NCBI GenBank assembly: GCA_963580455.1
Contig: OY756958.1
Location: forward strand, 29,462,501 to 29,526,500
Length of the DNA stretch: 64,000 nt
Direction of reading: 5' to 3'
Source of the DNA: Euonymus europaeus
Taxonomy: Eukaryota; Streptophyta; Magnoliopsida; Celastrales; Celastraceae
Shown: in pieces, positions 1 to 11,217 of the stretch
Numbering within the stretch: the stretch's first letter is position 1
Layout of the letters: each line of letters starts with the position of its first letter
Made by a program: the position numbers and the translations under genes
Notes under the pieces: generated by a model
What the model saw: only the letters and a program-made list of their open reading frames with translations
Database searches by the model: none
Told to the model about the DNA's origin: nothing

Positions 1-225
1 ATGAAAGAGAGCTTGGTTGTGCACTAGTTGTCTAATTATATTGTTCGACATATCCAACCTAAAGGGGCAAAAGCATGGAATTTCATTAGCTTAAACAAAT
101 GAAGAAACATATAATGAAACAATATTCGATTCAGACTCTCTCTCTCTAGGAATTCTCCTATGAGATCTTAAAAGAGGTCTTAATTTTTTAAATCACTTTT
201 GCAAGCTAGAATTTTTTGGTGGCGT

Positions 226-396
226 TTGATATCTTATGGGTTTATATCTCATGGATCTCATCATACGTTATTTTATTGTATTATTACAATGGAATAACAT
301 ATTCTATTACACAATGGAATGCGTATGAAATACGTTATTTCATTGTACTATTATCGTATGTGATCTCATGGGATACAAATTCATGTGATATATATC
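226..396. repeat. MITE-like palindromic element, copy 1
   Basis: The stretch begins near a motif reading 'tatctcatggatctcat' and ends with its imperfect inverse ('gggatacaaattcatgtgatat'). The interior repeats 'cattgta' and 'tacaatg' words in both orientations. A second, better preserved copy lies at about 4078-4258. The size (about 170 bases), AT richness, terminal inverted repeats and lack of coding capacity fit a non-autonomous DNA transposon. I could not fix the target-site duplication. Confidence 0.55.
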
Positions 397-712
397 ATTT
401 TTGATTTTGTAATTCGAAAGAAAACTATGTTTGTATTTTGATTGGTTTTAGAAATTCAATGATGTATCTTTTGTTTGAAACAAAAATGAAATTCTTTGCA
501 ATTGAAACATCTATAACGTTTTGAGTTTATATCCGATGATTTAAATTTATTATGTCTTTTTATGTTGAATTTGATTTTTTGCTTTAAACAAATAATAGAT
601 CGTTGAATTCGTAAAACGATTAAAATAAAAACTATAATTTTTCCCAATTTTTAAATATTTTGGACCCTTAAGTTAGGATCTCATTTTAAAATTTTAAAGG
701 AGAATATCATAT

Positions 713-1468
713 TGGGTTAATAGAACATGTGATCACCCAAAGATGACCCATGATTCTTTTTCATCACTTAAAGATCAAATGTTTCAACTTAATCACTCAA
801 CTTCTGACTTTGTTCCATATTGGTCACTCTGGCAATTTTGCCCAAAACCGAGTAGTCAAACTTGAGATTAATAGAACATGTGGTCACCCACAGATAGACC
901 ATGTTTCATTTTCGTCACTCAAATATGAAATGTTTCAACTTCATCATTAAATTTATGATTTTCTTCCATATTGATCACTCGGACAGTCAAACTTGCATTG
1001 ACTGTTAACCATCTGTTAAATTTGCATACGTGTACATGTTACATGGTAACTAGACTAACATATGTTAGGTGCTTGTGTTTGATTCTTCAGAAGTTCTTGT
1101 TAGGTTTTGTATTTTGAGATTCTTTAAATGAAGTATGATGGATTTCATTCATATGACTTATAAATTATGTGCATGAGAGTGAAATGAGAGAGATTGGGGA
1201 AAGGGTATTAGGGTTTTCTTGGGTCCGCCTTTTTCTATGACACCTAATAAACAGTAGTCTAGTCACCATTTAACATGCACACATAAATGAAATTTAATAG
1301 ATGGTTAACAATGAAAGCAAAATTGTCCGTCCGATTTTGTGCAAAATTCTCCGAGTGGTCAATATGGAACAAATCCAAAAATTGAATGATGAAGTCGAAA
1401 CATTTCATTTTTGAGTGAAAAAATGAAACTTGGGTCATTTTTTGGTGATTACATGTTCTACAAACCCA
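713..1468. mobile_element. Long foldback (inverted-repeat) element
   Basis: The left arm (about 713-1055) and the right arm (about 1258-1468) are inverted copies. The outer ends match over about 38 bases (left 'tagaacatgtgatcaccca', right inverse 'tagaacatgtaatcacca'). The inner ends match again around 'gttaaccatctgttaaattt' and 'agac'. The left arm is longer because about 150 bases are tandemly duplicated inside it (units starting at 719 and 870). No transposase is present. Long arms with a short unique loop resemble foldback or Mutator-type non-autonomous elements; the class is inferred. Confidence 0.65.
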
Positions 1469-3145
1469 TATTATATATAAGTGTGTGCGCGCGCTCGCAC
1501 AATTGGGGTAAATATTTAACTGCATAATTATTTTGATTTGTGAGAATCCTAAGATGAATATTCCACTTGGTTGCGTCAAAGATAAAAGCGCGTCAAGTGA
1601 TGTTCAAAGCTCGAAGACCATAGGCTATCAAGCTAGAATAAACTTTTTTAAAATTTATTTTTCCTTTTCAAGATTCACTTTTCAAGGTATGAGAATAACA
1701 TTCCTCTTGTTATTAACTCTTTTATCTTTACAACTTTTTCATCCTTCTCAAATGCTGTCTTGTGCATATATGGTTGTAAAAGGAGGATACCGTAGATTAT
1801 GTGGTTTGAAAGCCCCTACGCTGAAGGGAGGAAATTATATTTTCTTTTCATTATTTTATACTTTTTAAGGGATCTTAGGCTTTTAATCGCATATAAATTA
1901 TTAATTTTTTATTATATGTTTAGACTGACAAGCAGTTGAGATCGGATGAAGTCCAGGAAGAGAGAACGTCTCCATGGACTTTCACCCATCTCAAAAAATA
2001 ATATCGCAACTGTTAGACGTGAGACTTGAAACTGCGACCTCCTACATTTGTAAGGAGATATCACGTTCTACTCTTTTTAAATATATGTAAATTAAAGGTT
2101 CAATATGACAAATCAACTCTCGGTTTAAAAATAAAACAAAACATATTGACGTTCAATTTGTTCGCGACCAACCCTAATTAAATGGTTAAGTGATTTATAT
2201 TATTAGTCGGGAGCCGTGCAATGAGATGAAAATTATTTTTAAAAATATGTATTTAAAATTTTAATGAACATTATATTTAAAAGTAATTTTAATATATATA
2301 AAATACGTTATAGTATAGATTAGCATTATTTCAGTAGATCTAGATCTCAATCGAGATCTAGTCGAAACATTACAAATCAAGTTTAATATATTCTTCCAGA
2401 TATATATGTTATGAGGGGCGCTCAAATGGATAGATCGATCAAACTTCTACTTCTTATGGTTTGGTCTCCGTTCGTTTGTGGATCATGTTGTGTTTTTGTT
2501 TTTTTGTTTATCGTTTAGTCTGTCCTAGACAACATTATCTGTGTACATATCGATGTGAACCAATGTTTATTCGTAGAACTAGGTTTGACGTTCGCTTCTA
2601 TGAAATGGCAAGTCTAAATCCTTTTCAAAAAAATTGCGGTTACAAGATATAATAACAGTACTTATATACAATAATACAAAATAAATAAATATTTGTCAAG
2701 TGACAGGCCATCCAAACAACAGCTTCCAAATGCCAACAAGACAATAATATCTGCTGCGCATATCTACCCAGAATTGCTAATTATGGCCATTTTGTGGAAA
2801 AATTTGACCAGCAACAATTCCGAGACTGTGTTTTTGCTATTTTTTATTAATATTTCTAAAATTATAAGACAAAACAATATAAAATCATCAGTAATTAAAT
2901 CCAAAATTCCCAACGCAAACACATTGGATTTGAATTTTAATTAGAATCAAATAAAATGAGAAATTAAGAAGAGAAAAAAACCCACAGAAACATGGATTAG
3001 CTAGGTTGCAATTTCACTCAAGATCTAAACCATCTTTCTTTCACAATTCAATGAATCCATGCATCAATATATATATATATATATTCCTCAAGTTTTGATC
3101 TTTTTCATTATAGAAACTAAAACTACTGACTGTTAATCAATCCGC
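1469..3145. other. Spacer, no gene seen
   Basis: AT-rich spacer with only short open frames that match no family I know. Around 2010-2055 there is a motif resembling an inverted RNA polymerase III B box ('gagacttgaaactgcgacct'), as in decayed plant SINEs. A (TA)n microsatellite lies at about 3066-3083, just past the 3' end of the MADS gene. Confidence 0.4.
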
Positions 3146-3667
3146 TTATTGATTTGCTAGCATAAGCAAGGCAGATGCTGCTTCAAATTCACTAATACGT
3201 TCTTCCACATTCTCATGATATTTCTCCAAATCCGCCTTCCTCTTTATCAGTTCATCTTGGCCAAGCTCATTAATGGATTTCCAGATTTTCTTCACATCCT
3301 TGCCAAGCATCTCTCCGCGTTTCTTCTCCTTTTCGATTCTCTTCATAACACCGTTGAGTTTGTGACACAGTTTTTCAGCCCTGAATCGCTCCGATTGAGC
3401 AAGACCATCAGAAGAACCATCTTCATCATCATCTTGTTCAGGTTGATTTTCTTGATTTAGAAACCGATCTGTCACCACCTCAACATTTGGTTGCCCAAAC
3501 GAGAAGGGTTTGCCTCCTGGAGAGAAAACAATAATAGCAATTTGTGCATCACACAGTGTAGCAATTTCATTAGCCTTCTTGAAGAGTCCGGTTCGACGCT
3601 TGGAGAAAGTGACTTGCCTTGTGTTGCTATCCTTCACCCTCTCAATCTCAATCTTTCTTCGACCCAT
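3146..3667 (-). CDS. Type I (M-alpha) MADS-box protein, AGL62-like
   Basis: Intronless 173-codon gene. Residues 1-60 form a MADS DNA-binding domain, opening [20 protein letters not shown] and continuing with [20 protein letters not shown], then [16 protein letters not shown]. The acidic linker (about 73-85) is followed by a charged helical region (about 90-165) with heptad-like spacing, likely for dimerisation. Type I status follows from the single exon, the short length and the absence of a K domain. AGL61/AGL62-type relatives act in the central cell and endosperm, so a reproductive role is likely (family knowledge). A TATA box sits 77 bases upstream of the ATG. The frame is complete and undamaged. 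Confidence 0.92.
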   Translation of the reverse strand: MGRRKIEIERVKDSNTRQVTFSKRRTGLFKKANEIATLCDAQIAIIVFSPGGKPFSFGQPNVEVVTDRFLNQENQPEQDDDEDGSSDGLAQSERFRAEKLCHKLNGVMKRIEKEKKRGEMLGKDVKKIWKSINELGQDELIKRKADLEKYHENVEERISEFEAASALLMLANQ

Positions 3668-3743
3668 GGTTGAAAAAAAAAGCTATTTTTGCTCGAGAGA
3701 CGGAGAATTGTGAGATGAATTTTTCTCACCAATATTGGTAATT

Positions 3744-3751
3744 TTATATAG
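3744..3751 (-). promoter_or_regulatory. TATA box of the MADS gene
   Basis: On the minus strand this reads TATATAAA, 77 bases upstream of the MADS start codon. The position suits a transcription start near 3715 and a short 5' UTR. Confidence 0.55.
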
Positions 3752-4077
3752 GGGGTGGGGAAATGATATTGCACCAATATTGTTTCTAATACTGGATTTG
3801 AGAATTTTTCACATATAGTTTCCTTATATGTTCATTTTTTGCAGATGAACAAGTATGGAATGTAATTGACCATCTTGCTTCTTTTGAGTCTAACCTACCG
3901 AAATTATACATTGACACTATTGGCTGGCATATTAATTTATTCTCAGAGGTTTATCTTCAAAAATAAATAAATAATTATATTTAGCTAATTTTAGTTATAT
4001 TGCCTTCCCATGCGTTATAATTTGTTGTGCTCTGAAATAATTTTTACACTAATTGTTGTTTATTTATTCGATGACGT

Positions 4078-4258
4078 TTTATATCTCATGGGCTTGTATC
4101 ACATACGTTATTCCATTGTATTACTATAATGTAACAGAATATGTTATTTCATTGTACTATTACAATGGAATGACCTATTTTACTGTAATAGAATCCGTTA
4201 TTCAATTGTAATAGTACAAATGAAATAACGTATGAGATACAAACCCATGAGATATATA
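4078..4258. repeat. MITE-like palindromic element, copy 2
   Basis: Terminal inverted repeats of about 40 bases: the left end runs 'tatctcatgggcttgtatc' and the right end carries the inverse 'gatacaaacccatgagata'. The interior contains 'cattgtactattacaatg' palindromes. It is the same family as the element at 226-396. No coding capacity. Confidence 0.65.
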
Positions 4259-5250
4259 TAATTTTCGTTATTAATTTAGTATTCTCCGCCCTTCCCCTTA
4301 ATCTAAATTGTTAGGTAAACCTAATGATTACTTCCGATTATGCAAATCAATAGTTCAAAGTAAAACTGAAGGAACTATAAATGAGAATCTGTTTTTATTT
4401 ATTTATTCATTTTATTTTCCCAAACACAACACCCCCATCATTATCATCAGTTGATCACACCATGAAGTATTCCAGCAGTTTGAGTCGTATCAAAAGTTAA
4501 AAATAGCAACAACTGAATTCCCTCCTCCCGTGGGTTTTTTCTCCAAATAACCGCGGTTATGATGACCGCGGCTAAAAAACCTAGGAATATTGTCCGCAGC
4601 GTTTACCAGATCTGGGTTATTACAAGTTCCAAGTTTCTGTTTAACAATTAAGAATATGAATGAAATCTTTTTCTCACAATTTATTATCCTTTCATAAATG
4701 AGACGGACGGCACAACATTAAAACAGTCCAAACCATCCATGCATGCATCAGAGCCGGCTACCAAACATTGCAGCATGTACTCTCCTTGGACTTTAAGTGA
4801 TTTAATTCTAGACAGTACTGCAGCGACTGAGAATTCCCCTTTATCATTTTCTGTTTTTAGCTCAAATAGTAGAATCTTTTATATTCTTGACACTAAGCTT
4901 TTATTTGTCAAGCTAGGCAGTTACTGTATTTGATAAAATAGGCAGAGTTTTCTTACAAGTCCTTAGAAACTACTCGTCTTAGGCCATCCACAGCAACGTC
5001 AGTGTGTAGAAACTGTATTTCAAATTTACAGTAGGAAATCAAGTTTTGGATTGGCATATATCGATACTGAAAATGATATTGTCAATTTCTATTTTGTTGA
5101 AGCGTTTGTCTAATACAAAACCATGTCTCTCTACCGGATGTCGTTCATCCGGTCTCTCTCTCAACCATCCATTATTTATTTTTCATCTGTCAATTTATAT
5201 TTTGTTCGTGGTGTTGAACCCACTTTTATAAGTTTAGTTTTGGGTTTGCA
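4259..5250. other. Spacer, no gene seen
   Basis: No credible coding frame. At about 4550-4587 a short GC-rich inverted motif (ACCGCGG spaced by about 17 bases) stands out from the AT-rich background and may be transposon-derived. Confidence 0.35.
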
Positions 5251-5254
5251 TGTT

Positions 5255-5890
5255 TGTTTGTTGAATCCATAAACGATTTCGATTTCGATTTCGGTTTCGA
5301 TTTGTATAATCGATGCATTTACTTTCTGGTTAGATTGATTAGCTGATTTGGTTTTTTGTTGATTATAAACAAACAATTAATATTTTCTTTCAGTTTTAGA
5401 ATTTTATAATCGATGTATTTTATGGTTTAGATCGATTAGTTGATTTAGCTTGTTGAATCCATAAAAAACAATTATTATTTTCTTTTCGATTTGGATTTTT
5501 TATAATCAAGGTTTATAGATCGATTAATTGATTTGGTTTGTTGAATCCATAAACAAATGATTATTATTTTCATTCTGATTTTAATTTTTATAATCGATGC
5601 ATTTTTTTTTGGTTTAGATCAATTAGTTGATTTGGCTTGTTGAATTCATAAACAAATAATTATTATTTTTTGCTAGTTTCGATTTGTATAATCGCTGCAT
5701 TTTTCCTGGTTTGGATCGATTAGTTGATTTGACTTGTTGAATCCATAAAAAAATATTATAATTATTATTTTCTTTCTGAATTTCGATTTGTATAATCGAT
5801 TCATTTTTCTTGGTTTAGATTGATTAGTTGATTTGTCTTGTCAAATCCATAAAAAAAAAGAGCATTATAACCATTATTTTCTTTATGATT
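5255..5890. repeat. Minisatellite of about 97-base monomers
   Basis: About seven degenerate tandem monomers. The marker 'ttgttgaatccataaa' or a close variant recurs near 5261, 5358, 5453, 5541, 5640, 5737 and 5841, i.e. every 88-104 bases. Each monomer also carries 'cgatttgtataatcgatgca' and 'ttagatcgattagttgattt' variants. Drift between copies indicates an old array. No open frame runs through it. Confidence 0.8.
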
Positions 5891-6517
5891 TTCGATTTGT
5901 ATTGCTTTTTTTATTAAATATTTAATAAAATAATTATTAATATTAATATCAATTGATTATTATTTAATATGATTTTTTTTATAATAATTGGAATATGCAC
6001 TGAATTTTCAATTATTAAAAAAATAAATATTTAACGATTAAGAATATGGTTTAAGTGATTCATGCGCAGAGAAAGATGCCTTAGGGTTTACGATTGCATC
6101 ATTTTCACAATGCATACAGAAACAAAATTCTGTATGAAGAGACTCTTCTGCTCCTCCTTGTGCCCACTTGATTTCTCTTTCATAACAGCTTAACGTGCAG
6201 TCTAACGTATGGCATCACCAGTCAGTTTCTTTCTTGGTGATTTTCGTCTTCCTTCTCATCGAAGGTCATCGTTTGTGTTATTATTATGGGGTCACAGAGC
6301 AAAATCCTTATATGGTTATCAGAAATTACCAACATTTCCCTTCAATGTCACCGCCCAAATTAGCATGGTCGACAGGTTGAGATCCCATAAAAGGATCTAC
6401 TCATGAAAACCTGCAACTTGTATAAATTGAATAAAAACTCTGTTTATAAGACTTCAAGCCAACATCTAAGAAGCTGGTTATCTGAGTTCACTGCTCCCTC
6501 AAGTCTGCAGTACTCCC

Positions 6518-6697
6518 ATGATTGGCGCACCTGCTCAGTTTTCTCAAAGATCATCCAAAAATGGTGGATCTCCTCGTAGACGCAAGAATATTACTATCAG
6601 CTATGTCGCCCCTCATCAACTCTCAAATCAAGAAATTGTTTGTCAACTCTTTCAAATGAGCGAGTTTAGATTGACTGCCATTACGCTTGGACAGTGA
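6518..6697 (+). other. Unrecognised 59-codon reading frame
   Basis: A complete ATG-to-TGA frame with coding-like composition: a basic patch (about residues 14-22, rich in S, K and R), then a hydrophilic glutamine-rich tail. Another short frame in the same phase lies at 6209-6406. I do not recognise either. They could be the remains of one gene, two exons, or chance. No family can be assigned. Confidence 0.2.
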
Positions 6698-7682
6698 AGA
6701 GGTACAACTTATCTGCAAAATACTTCCACAAAAGAACGAACATTACTTTTTAGCTTATAAAAAGTAAAATAAAACACAGACACACACATTACTTTCAAGC
6801 AACTACGGTTGATTTTGAATGATTTGATGCAAAAAAATAGTGCTTTCATACATTAGCATTTTAAAAAAAGAAATGGTTGCGAAGGGTACACGGGACAGCA
6901 ATAGCTCTAAACTTTTCCTTCTTCCTACAAAACCAAGAGGGTGGTGGGGGGAGCCCCATAAACTGACCTCCCCAATCATTCAGAGAAGAGTCAGTGACCA
7001 CAAGCACTTGTAGTGAGAGCAAAAGGCACCGGAGTTACTAAAGAGCCTTGCAACTATCCTATTTATGATTAAAATTTCAAAACCAAACGCTACTGATAAC
7101 GGCACTTGGTTATGGCTGTTTGCACCCACTGCCAGTTAGTCTCTATCAGGTGATGAAATGACATATGAATTAGTGAATTACAGTCTCTTGCTCTCAGAGA
7201 ATTGGCTGATATAATTTATCAAATCAATTGGGGGTTTTGCACTCTTCACCATAACTTCATCTTCTCTCCTTTCTTAGAGAATGTCACCATAACAAAGTGG
7301 GATTGCAGTGGCAATTTCTTGCTGGATACAGCGCATAAAAGCCAAAACAATATTTCAAAATTTTATTGATCTCAAACAATACTGTTGCCCCAAATTTTGC
7401 TAAGTTACAAAGAGAAATATGGGACTCAATGAAATTGGAAGCAAGCACAGACAATGACATACTTGCAAGTTGCATGTAGAACATCATGATTAAGTCAAAA
7501 ATACATTTGCAGCTATTCTGAACATTGAAGTAAACAAAAGTTTGACAAACCAAGTCTTTTCAGTACAACATCAAGAGAAACTTCAAGAATTTATAGTACA
7601 GAAATGGGCAGTAAAATTTGTAGGAATACAATAATATAAAAGTGACAGCATGGCTTAGAAAAGCGTACCATTCAAGATTGAA
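6698..7682. other. Spacer and probable 3' UTR of the protease gene
   Basis: Low-complexity, A/T-rich sequence with no supported gene. The part next to 7683 probably includes the 3' UTR of the minus-strand protease gene. Confidence 0.35.
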
Positions 7683-9077
7683 TCACTTGTGTAGCTTTTT
7701 CTCCAAAGGTCCAAAGTCTTTAGGTGGCCATATCTGGAAACAGGGTGCGAGTGATTCAAGAGATCATAAGAAAACAATTTTAGAAAATAATGCAAATAAA
7801 GATGTACACAAAAAAATGTAAGTTAAACAATACACAATCAAAGTGAAATCCAAATACCAATTTTCAATGACAGTAAAAAAAATGTAATAAAGAAACTTAT
7901 AGGGGACAACATATATACAGAAGCAGTGAAATCGAGTGAGAGATAAGTAACTGACATTTGTATGCATTCCAATAAACCAACTTGGAAACGAAAGGAAAAG
8001 TAAAGACAGAGAGGAAAGTGCATGCAAGATCTAAGCCCCAAAAATGGGGGGAAAAATAAGATTATAGAGTGAGGGCAAATATATTGCAAACTTTTCTCCT
8101 TTGTGTTTTCAGTAATAGAAGGATAAACCAAACAGGTCTTACAGGGTTTAAACCATAAAATGATGCAGTAGCCCAAACCAAAGGCAAGTTTGTTCTTTCA
8201 CAAATCACCAAAGTAATAATTTATCACGATCACATTACACATCAAATAGTTTGCAACAAGGACCATGTAACACAAATTATTCAACTGACATATTCTTGAC
8301 GAGTCTGCCAAATGAGTAGAAAGAATTTTATGAGTTTTAAATTTTAATTAAAAGTAACCTGCCCTATTTGGAAAGATATCTCACACACAAAAATTCCATG
8401 GACAATGAGCTTGAGGAAAGTTAAGCTCACCCTCCAAAAGACTTTGCCTTCAAGAAGGCCATAAGGAACGGGACCAAAAAACCTGGAATCCATGGAATTA
8501 TAGATGTTATCTCCCTCTATCCAGATATGCCCCTTTGGAACCTAGATGACAGGTGAAACTAGCATTACTACACCACGCATAAACATATTAAGCTCGTGAA
8601 AAGGAAAACATAAACACCGTAAAAAAAAAGTAGCAAATGTTGAAATCCTATTGAGCGGTGGAAGCTGTTCGAACATTAGAACCTCCGAAACAAACAAAAA
8701 CTCTCTAAAACTCAATTACTAGAACGAACTTTTATAAAAGATTCTTCAAGCCCAATCAATCAAGCACAAACCCATGATTCAACCAAAATCTCTAAACCCA
8801 TTAGACCAATTATCAAACATACCACAATGGTTTCACATCTATCGCTGCTATTAGGGTCTACAACATACGTCACACTGTCACCCTCCATGCCAATCACACG
8901 TTTTGTTACAACCTTCCTGGGAGCCACAGGCGACCGAACAAGAACAATGTCTCCAGGTTCCACCTTGCCTAGCCGTTGTGAGATCCTCTCTGCCAGGAGA
9001 AGGTCAGAGGTGATGTTCAGGGTCGGAAGCATGCTGGGGCCATAGGACTGCAAAACACCTGTTTTCAAATTCCATCC
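7683..9077 (-). CDS. Mitochondrial inner membrane protease subunit 1-like (N-terminal exon not located)
   Basis: S26 (signal-peptidase-like) serine protease of the IMP1 family, which cleaves sorting signals of inner-membrane and intermembrane-space proteins in mitochondria. Exons found: 9077-8823, 8541-8431 and 7733-7683 (stop TGA), all phase 0. The first carries the catalytic-serine box GPSMLPT and the lysine region TKRVIGMEGD. The second carries GDN and SMDSRFFGPVPYGLLEGKVF (substrate-pocket box). The last ends IWPPKDFG. The reading frame upstream of 9077 is closed by a stop next to a splice acceptor, so an N-terminal exon (family members have roughly 35-40 more residues) must lie further right. 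I could not find it. The acceptor could instead be the CAG just before the SYGPS codons. Confidence 0.8.
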
Positions 9078-9115
9078 CTAAAAAAAAAAGATCATGGGGA
9101 TTTTTGGGGGTTTAA

Positions 9116-9371
9116 AGTGCTTACAAGAATGACAGTGCTGATGTGGGTGTTATGGAGATGCATGAAGCAGAGAAGTTTGGCCACAAAGGATGCATTATTG
9201 AATACTTCTTTGTTATTGGCGATAAACTCCCTCAGTCTGCTCACTCCCATTCTCTGTCATACGCAACTAGAATTTGGTTTAATTATGAAGGAGGAAAACG
9301 CTGAAAAGTGTGGTCAGCTTGTAAAGATGGACTTCACAGTTCGGCATCTGCCAACAAAAATAAAAGCCTAA
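9116..9371 (+). pseudogene. Frameshifted coding fragment of an unknown gene, antisense in the protease locus
   Basis: Reading from 9116, about 61 codons are open with natural protein composition (SADVGVMEMHEAEKFGHKG, then IEYFFVIGDKLPQSAHSHS). The frame ends at a TGA directly after the residues YEGGKR. An offset frame then resumes with AEKCGQLVKMDFTVRHLPTK and closes at 9371. The two halves read as one protein broken by a 2-base loss near 9300. No flanking exon is visible. It is most simply a retrocopy or duplicated exon fragment. I do not recognise the parent family. Confidence 0.45.
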
Positions 9372-9377
9372 ATATGC

Positions 9378-10830
9378 ATTCAATTATACAAACCCCTCTC
9401 CCCTCCCTCCCTCCCTCACCCCAGCAAACAATGAATGATTGATTACTAATGCTCTTATCACTTTTTAGTACTACGTGTGATTATATCAGAAATCAACAAA
9501 ACCAGCCGACATAAAGATCAACAAAATCAGAAATCACAATAATTAGACATATACAGGAATTGCTCAACAACAATTGGTAGAGGAAAACACAAGATCTTGA
9601 GAGACCAAAAGAGAACCTTCACTCATTCGCTAAACACAGACAACAAAAGAAAATTGAATCTGCGAATTAACTGGCAGAAATCAGAACAGGCATCTTGAAC
9701 ACACGCTAGGGTTACTACTTAGCTTATCCATAGCAGATACTCTTAATTCCAGCAAAATTAAACTTTTCCACCAATTTACAGTTTTCGAAACAATAACACT
9801 ACACATCAGATACCCTAAATCATTTAAATATTTATTTTTACAATCATTTTTATTGAAAAATAATTATATTTTACAGTTATTTATAGCATCAAATCTTACA
9901 CGGAAATCCTATATACAAAAGGCCAATGCAGTCCCATATGCAAGTATGCTACTGTCCATGTGCAAGTCTTATATGCAGGTCCAAGAGAATTAAAAAAAAC
10001 TGAACAGCAAGTCCTGTAAGCAAGCATGCAACTGTCCATGTGGAAGTCCTGTATGAAAATATCCTATGTACAAATGCGAATATGCTACTGTCCAATGCAA
10101 ATAAACCATGTCCACTTTGATTATCCATATTCCATACCAAAACATAATGAGAAATTCCAAACCGGTAAAAACTCCAAAATTGGTATCTTTCATTACTTTA
10201 ACCTAACCGGACTATCCAACTCAATTTTTAGATCAGTCCTTCACAGCAAAAACGAAATGAAGCAATGGATCGATTAATGACTCCAAATTCTCGCCTACCA
10301 AACTGAAAGTAAAAGTAAAACCCGAAAAAAATAAAAATAAAAGAAAATCATTCAAGAACTATAAAGAAATTCATAAAAAAAATCCATCAAGCTTTCGGGG
10401 GACGAAAGCTGAAACTTTGTGGATAAATCAGGCTAATCGGTCAACAAGACCGAAAATGCAGAAGCTTATGCCCTCTCAAAACGCCTCGCTTTCCAATCAC
10501 AAAACCCAAACAGATCCAAATCCTGAATTCAAGCAAAATTAAGTGATGCAAAGAATAACAAAAATATTTACTGGAAAATTTTGACAAAATATTGTACCAG
10601 GAGGAGAGAATGATGTAACGTCAGTTGGAGCACGAGTGTGGTCGAGGACTGCGACAGCGAGAGGTGGTTGACCGTCGATTTGGCGTAGTTGTACACCTGG
10701 GAGAGAGCTCGAGAAGACGAAGAGCTTTTTAATCAAAAAAATTTGGGCCGAGTATGGACAGTGATACGCCTGGAGTCCCGATCCACTGTAGCAAACAATA
10801 AAACTCAATAGCTGATATGGGCTGGGTTTT
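9378..10830. other. Upstream region of the protease gene
   Basis: This should hold the missing first exon(s), the 5' UTR and the promoter of the minus-strand protease gene. A pyrimidine run (CCCT-rich) lies at about 9391-9420. An imperfect repeat built on 'atgctactgtccatg' occurs near 9945, 10025 and 10081. TGGGCC at 10744-10749 and TGGGCT at 10818-10823 resemble site II elements, which are common in promoters of plant mitochondrial-protein genes. That points to transcription starting near 10.7-10.8 kb (inference). Confidence 0.35.
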
Positions 10831-11217
10831 CAGTAAAAGAGAAAAATCCACTTGATTTTACAGTTCAGCCCCCACATCCAGTAGACTTTAAACTTGTGGG
10901 TGCTCTAATTTAATAAAGTCTAAACTTGCGTAGATCTTGAAGATCTGGTGGGTTAATATTTTGAAATTGAAAATCCTGAAATTGACCCTTGTGGCAGAAT
11001 GCAGATTGTTCTCTCTCTTAAATTTCCATCTGTCTAATTATTATTATTTGTACAAATTACCTTGGATAATTAGATTGCAATTCATGGATTAAATATTAGC
11101 AAAAACTGAGAAATCAAAAGGAAAAGTAGCTCTTCTCATAAATTTGAAGGAAACAAAATGGTCCCTAAAATAACACTTTATTGTTCCCTAAACTTCATTC
11201 TTCTCTGCCATAATATC

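Noticed and set aside
10539..10808. 89-codon minus-strand frame upstream of the protease gene
   Set aside because: No resemblance to the expected protease N-terminus or any family. More likely 5' UTR/promoter sequence.
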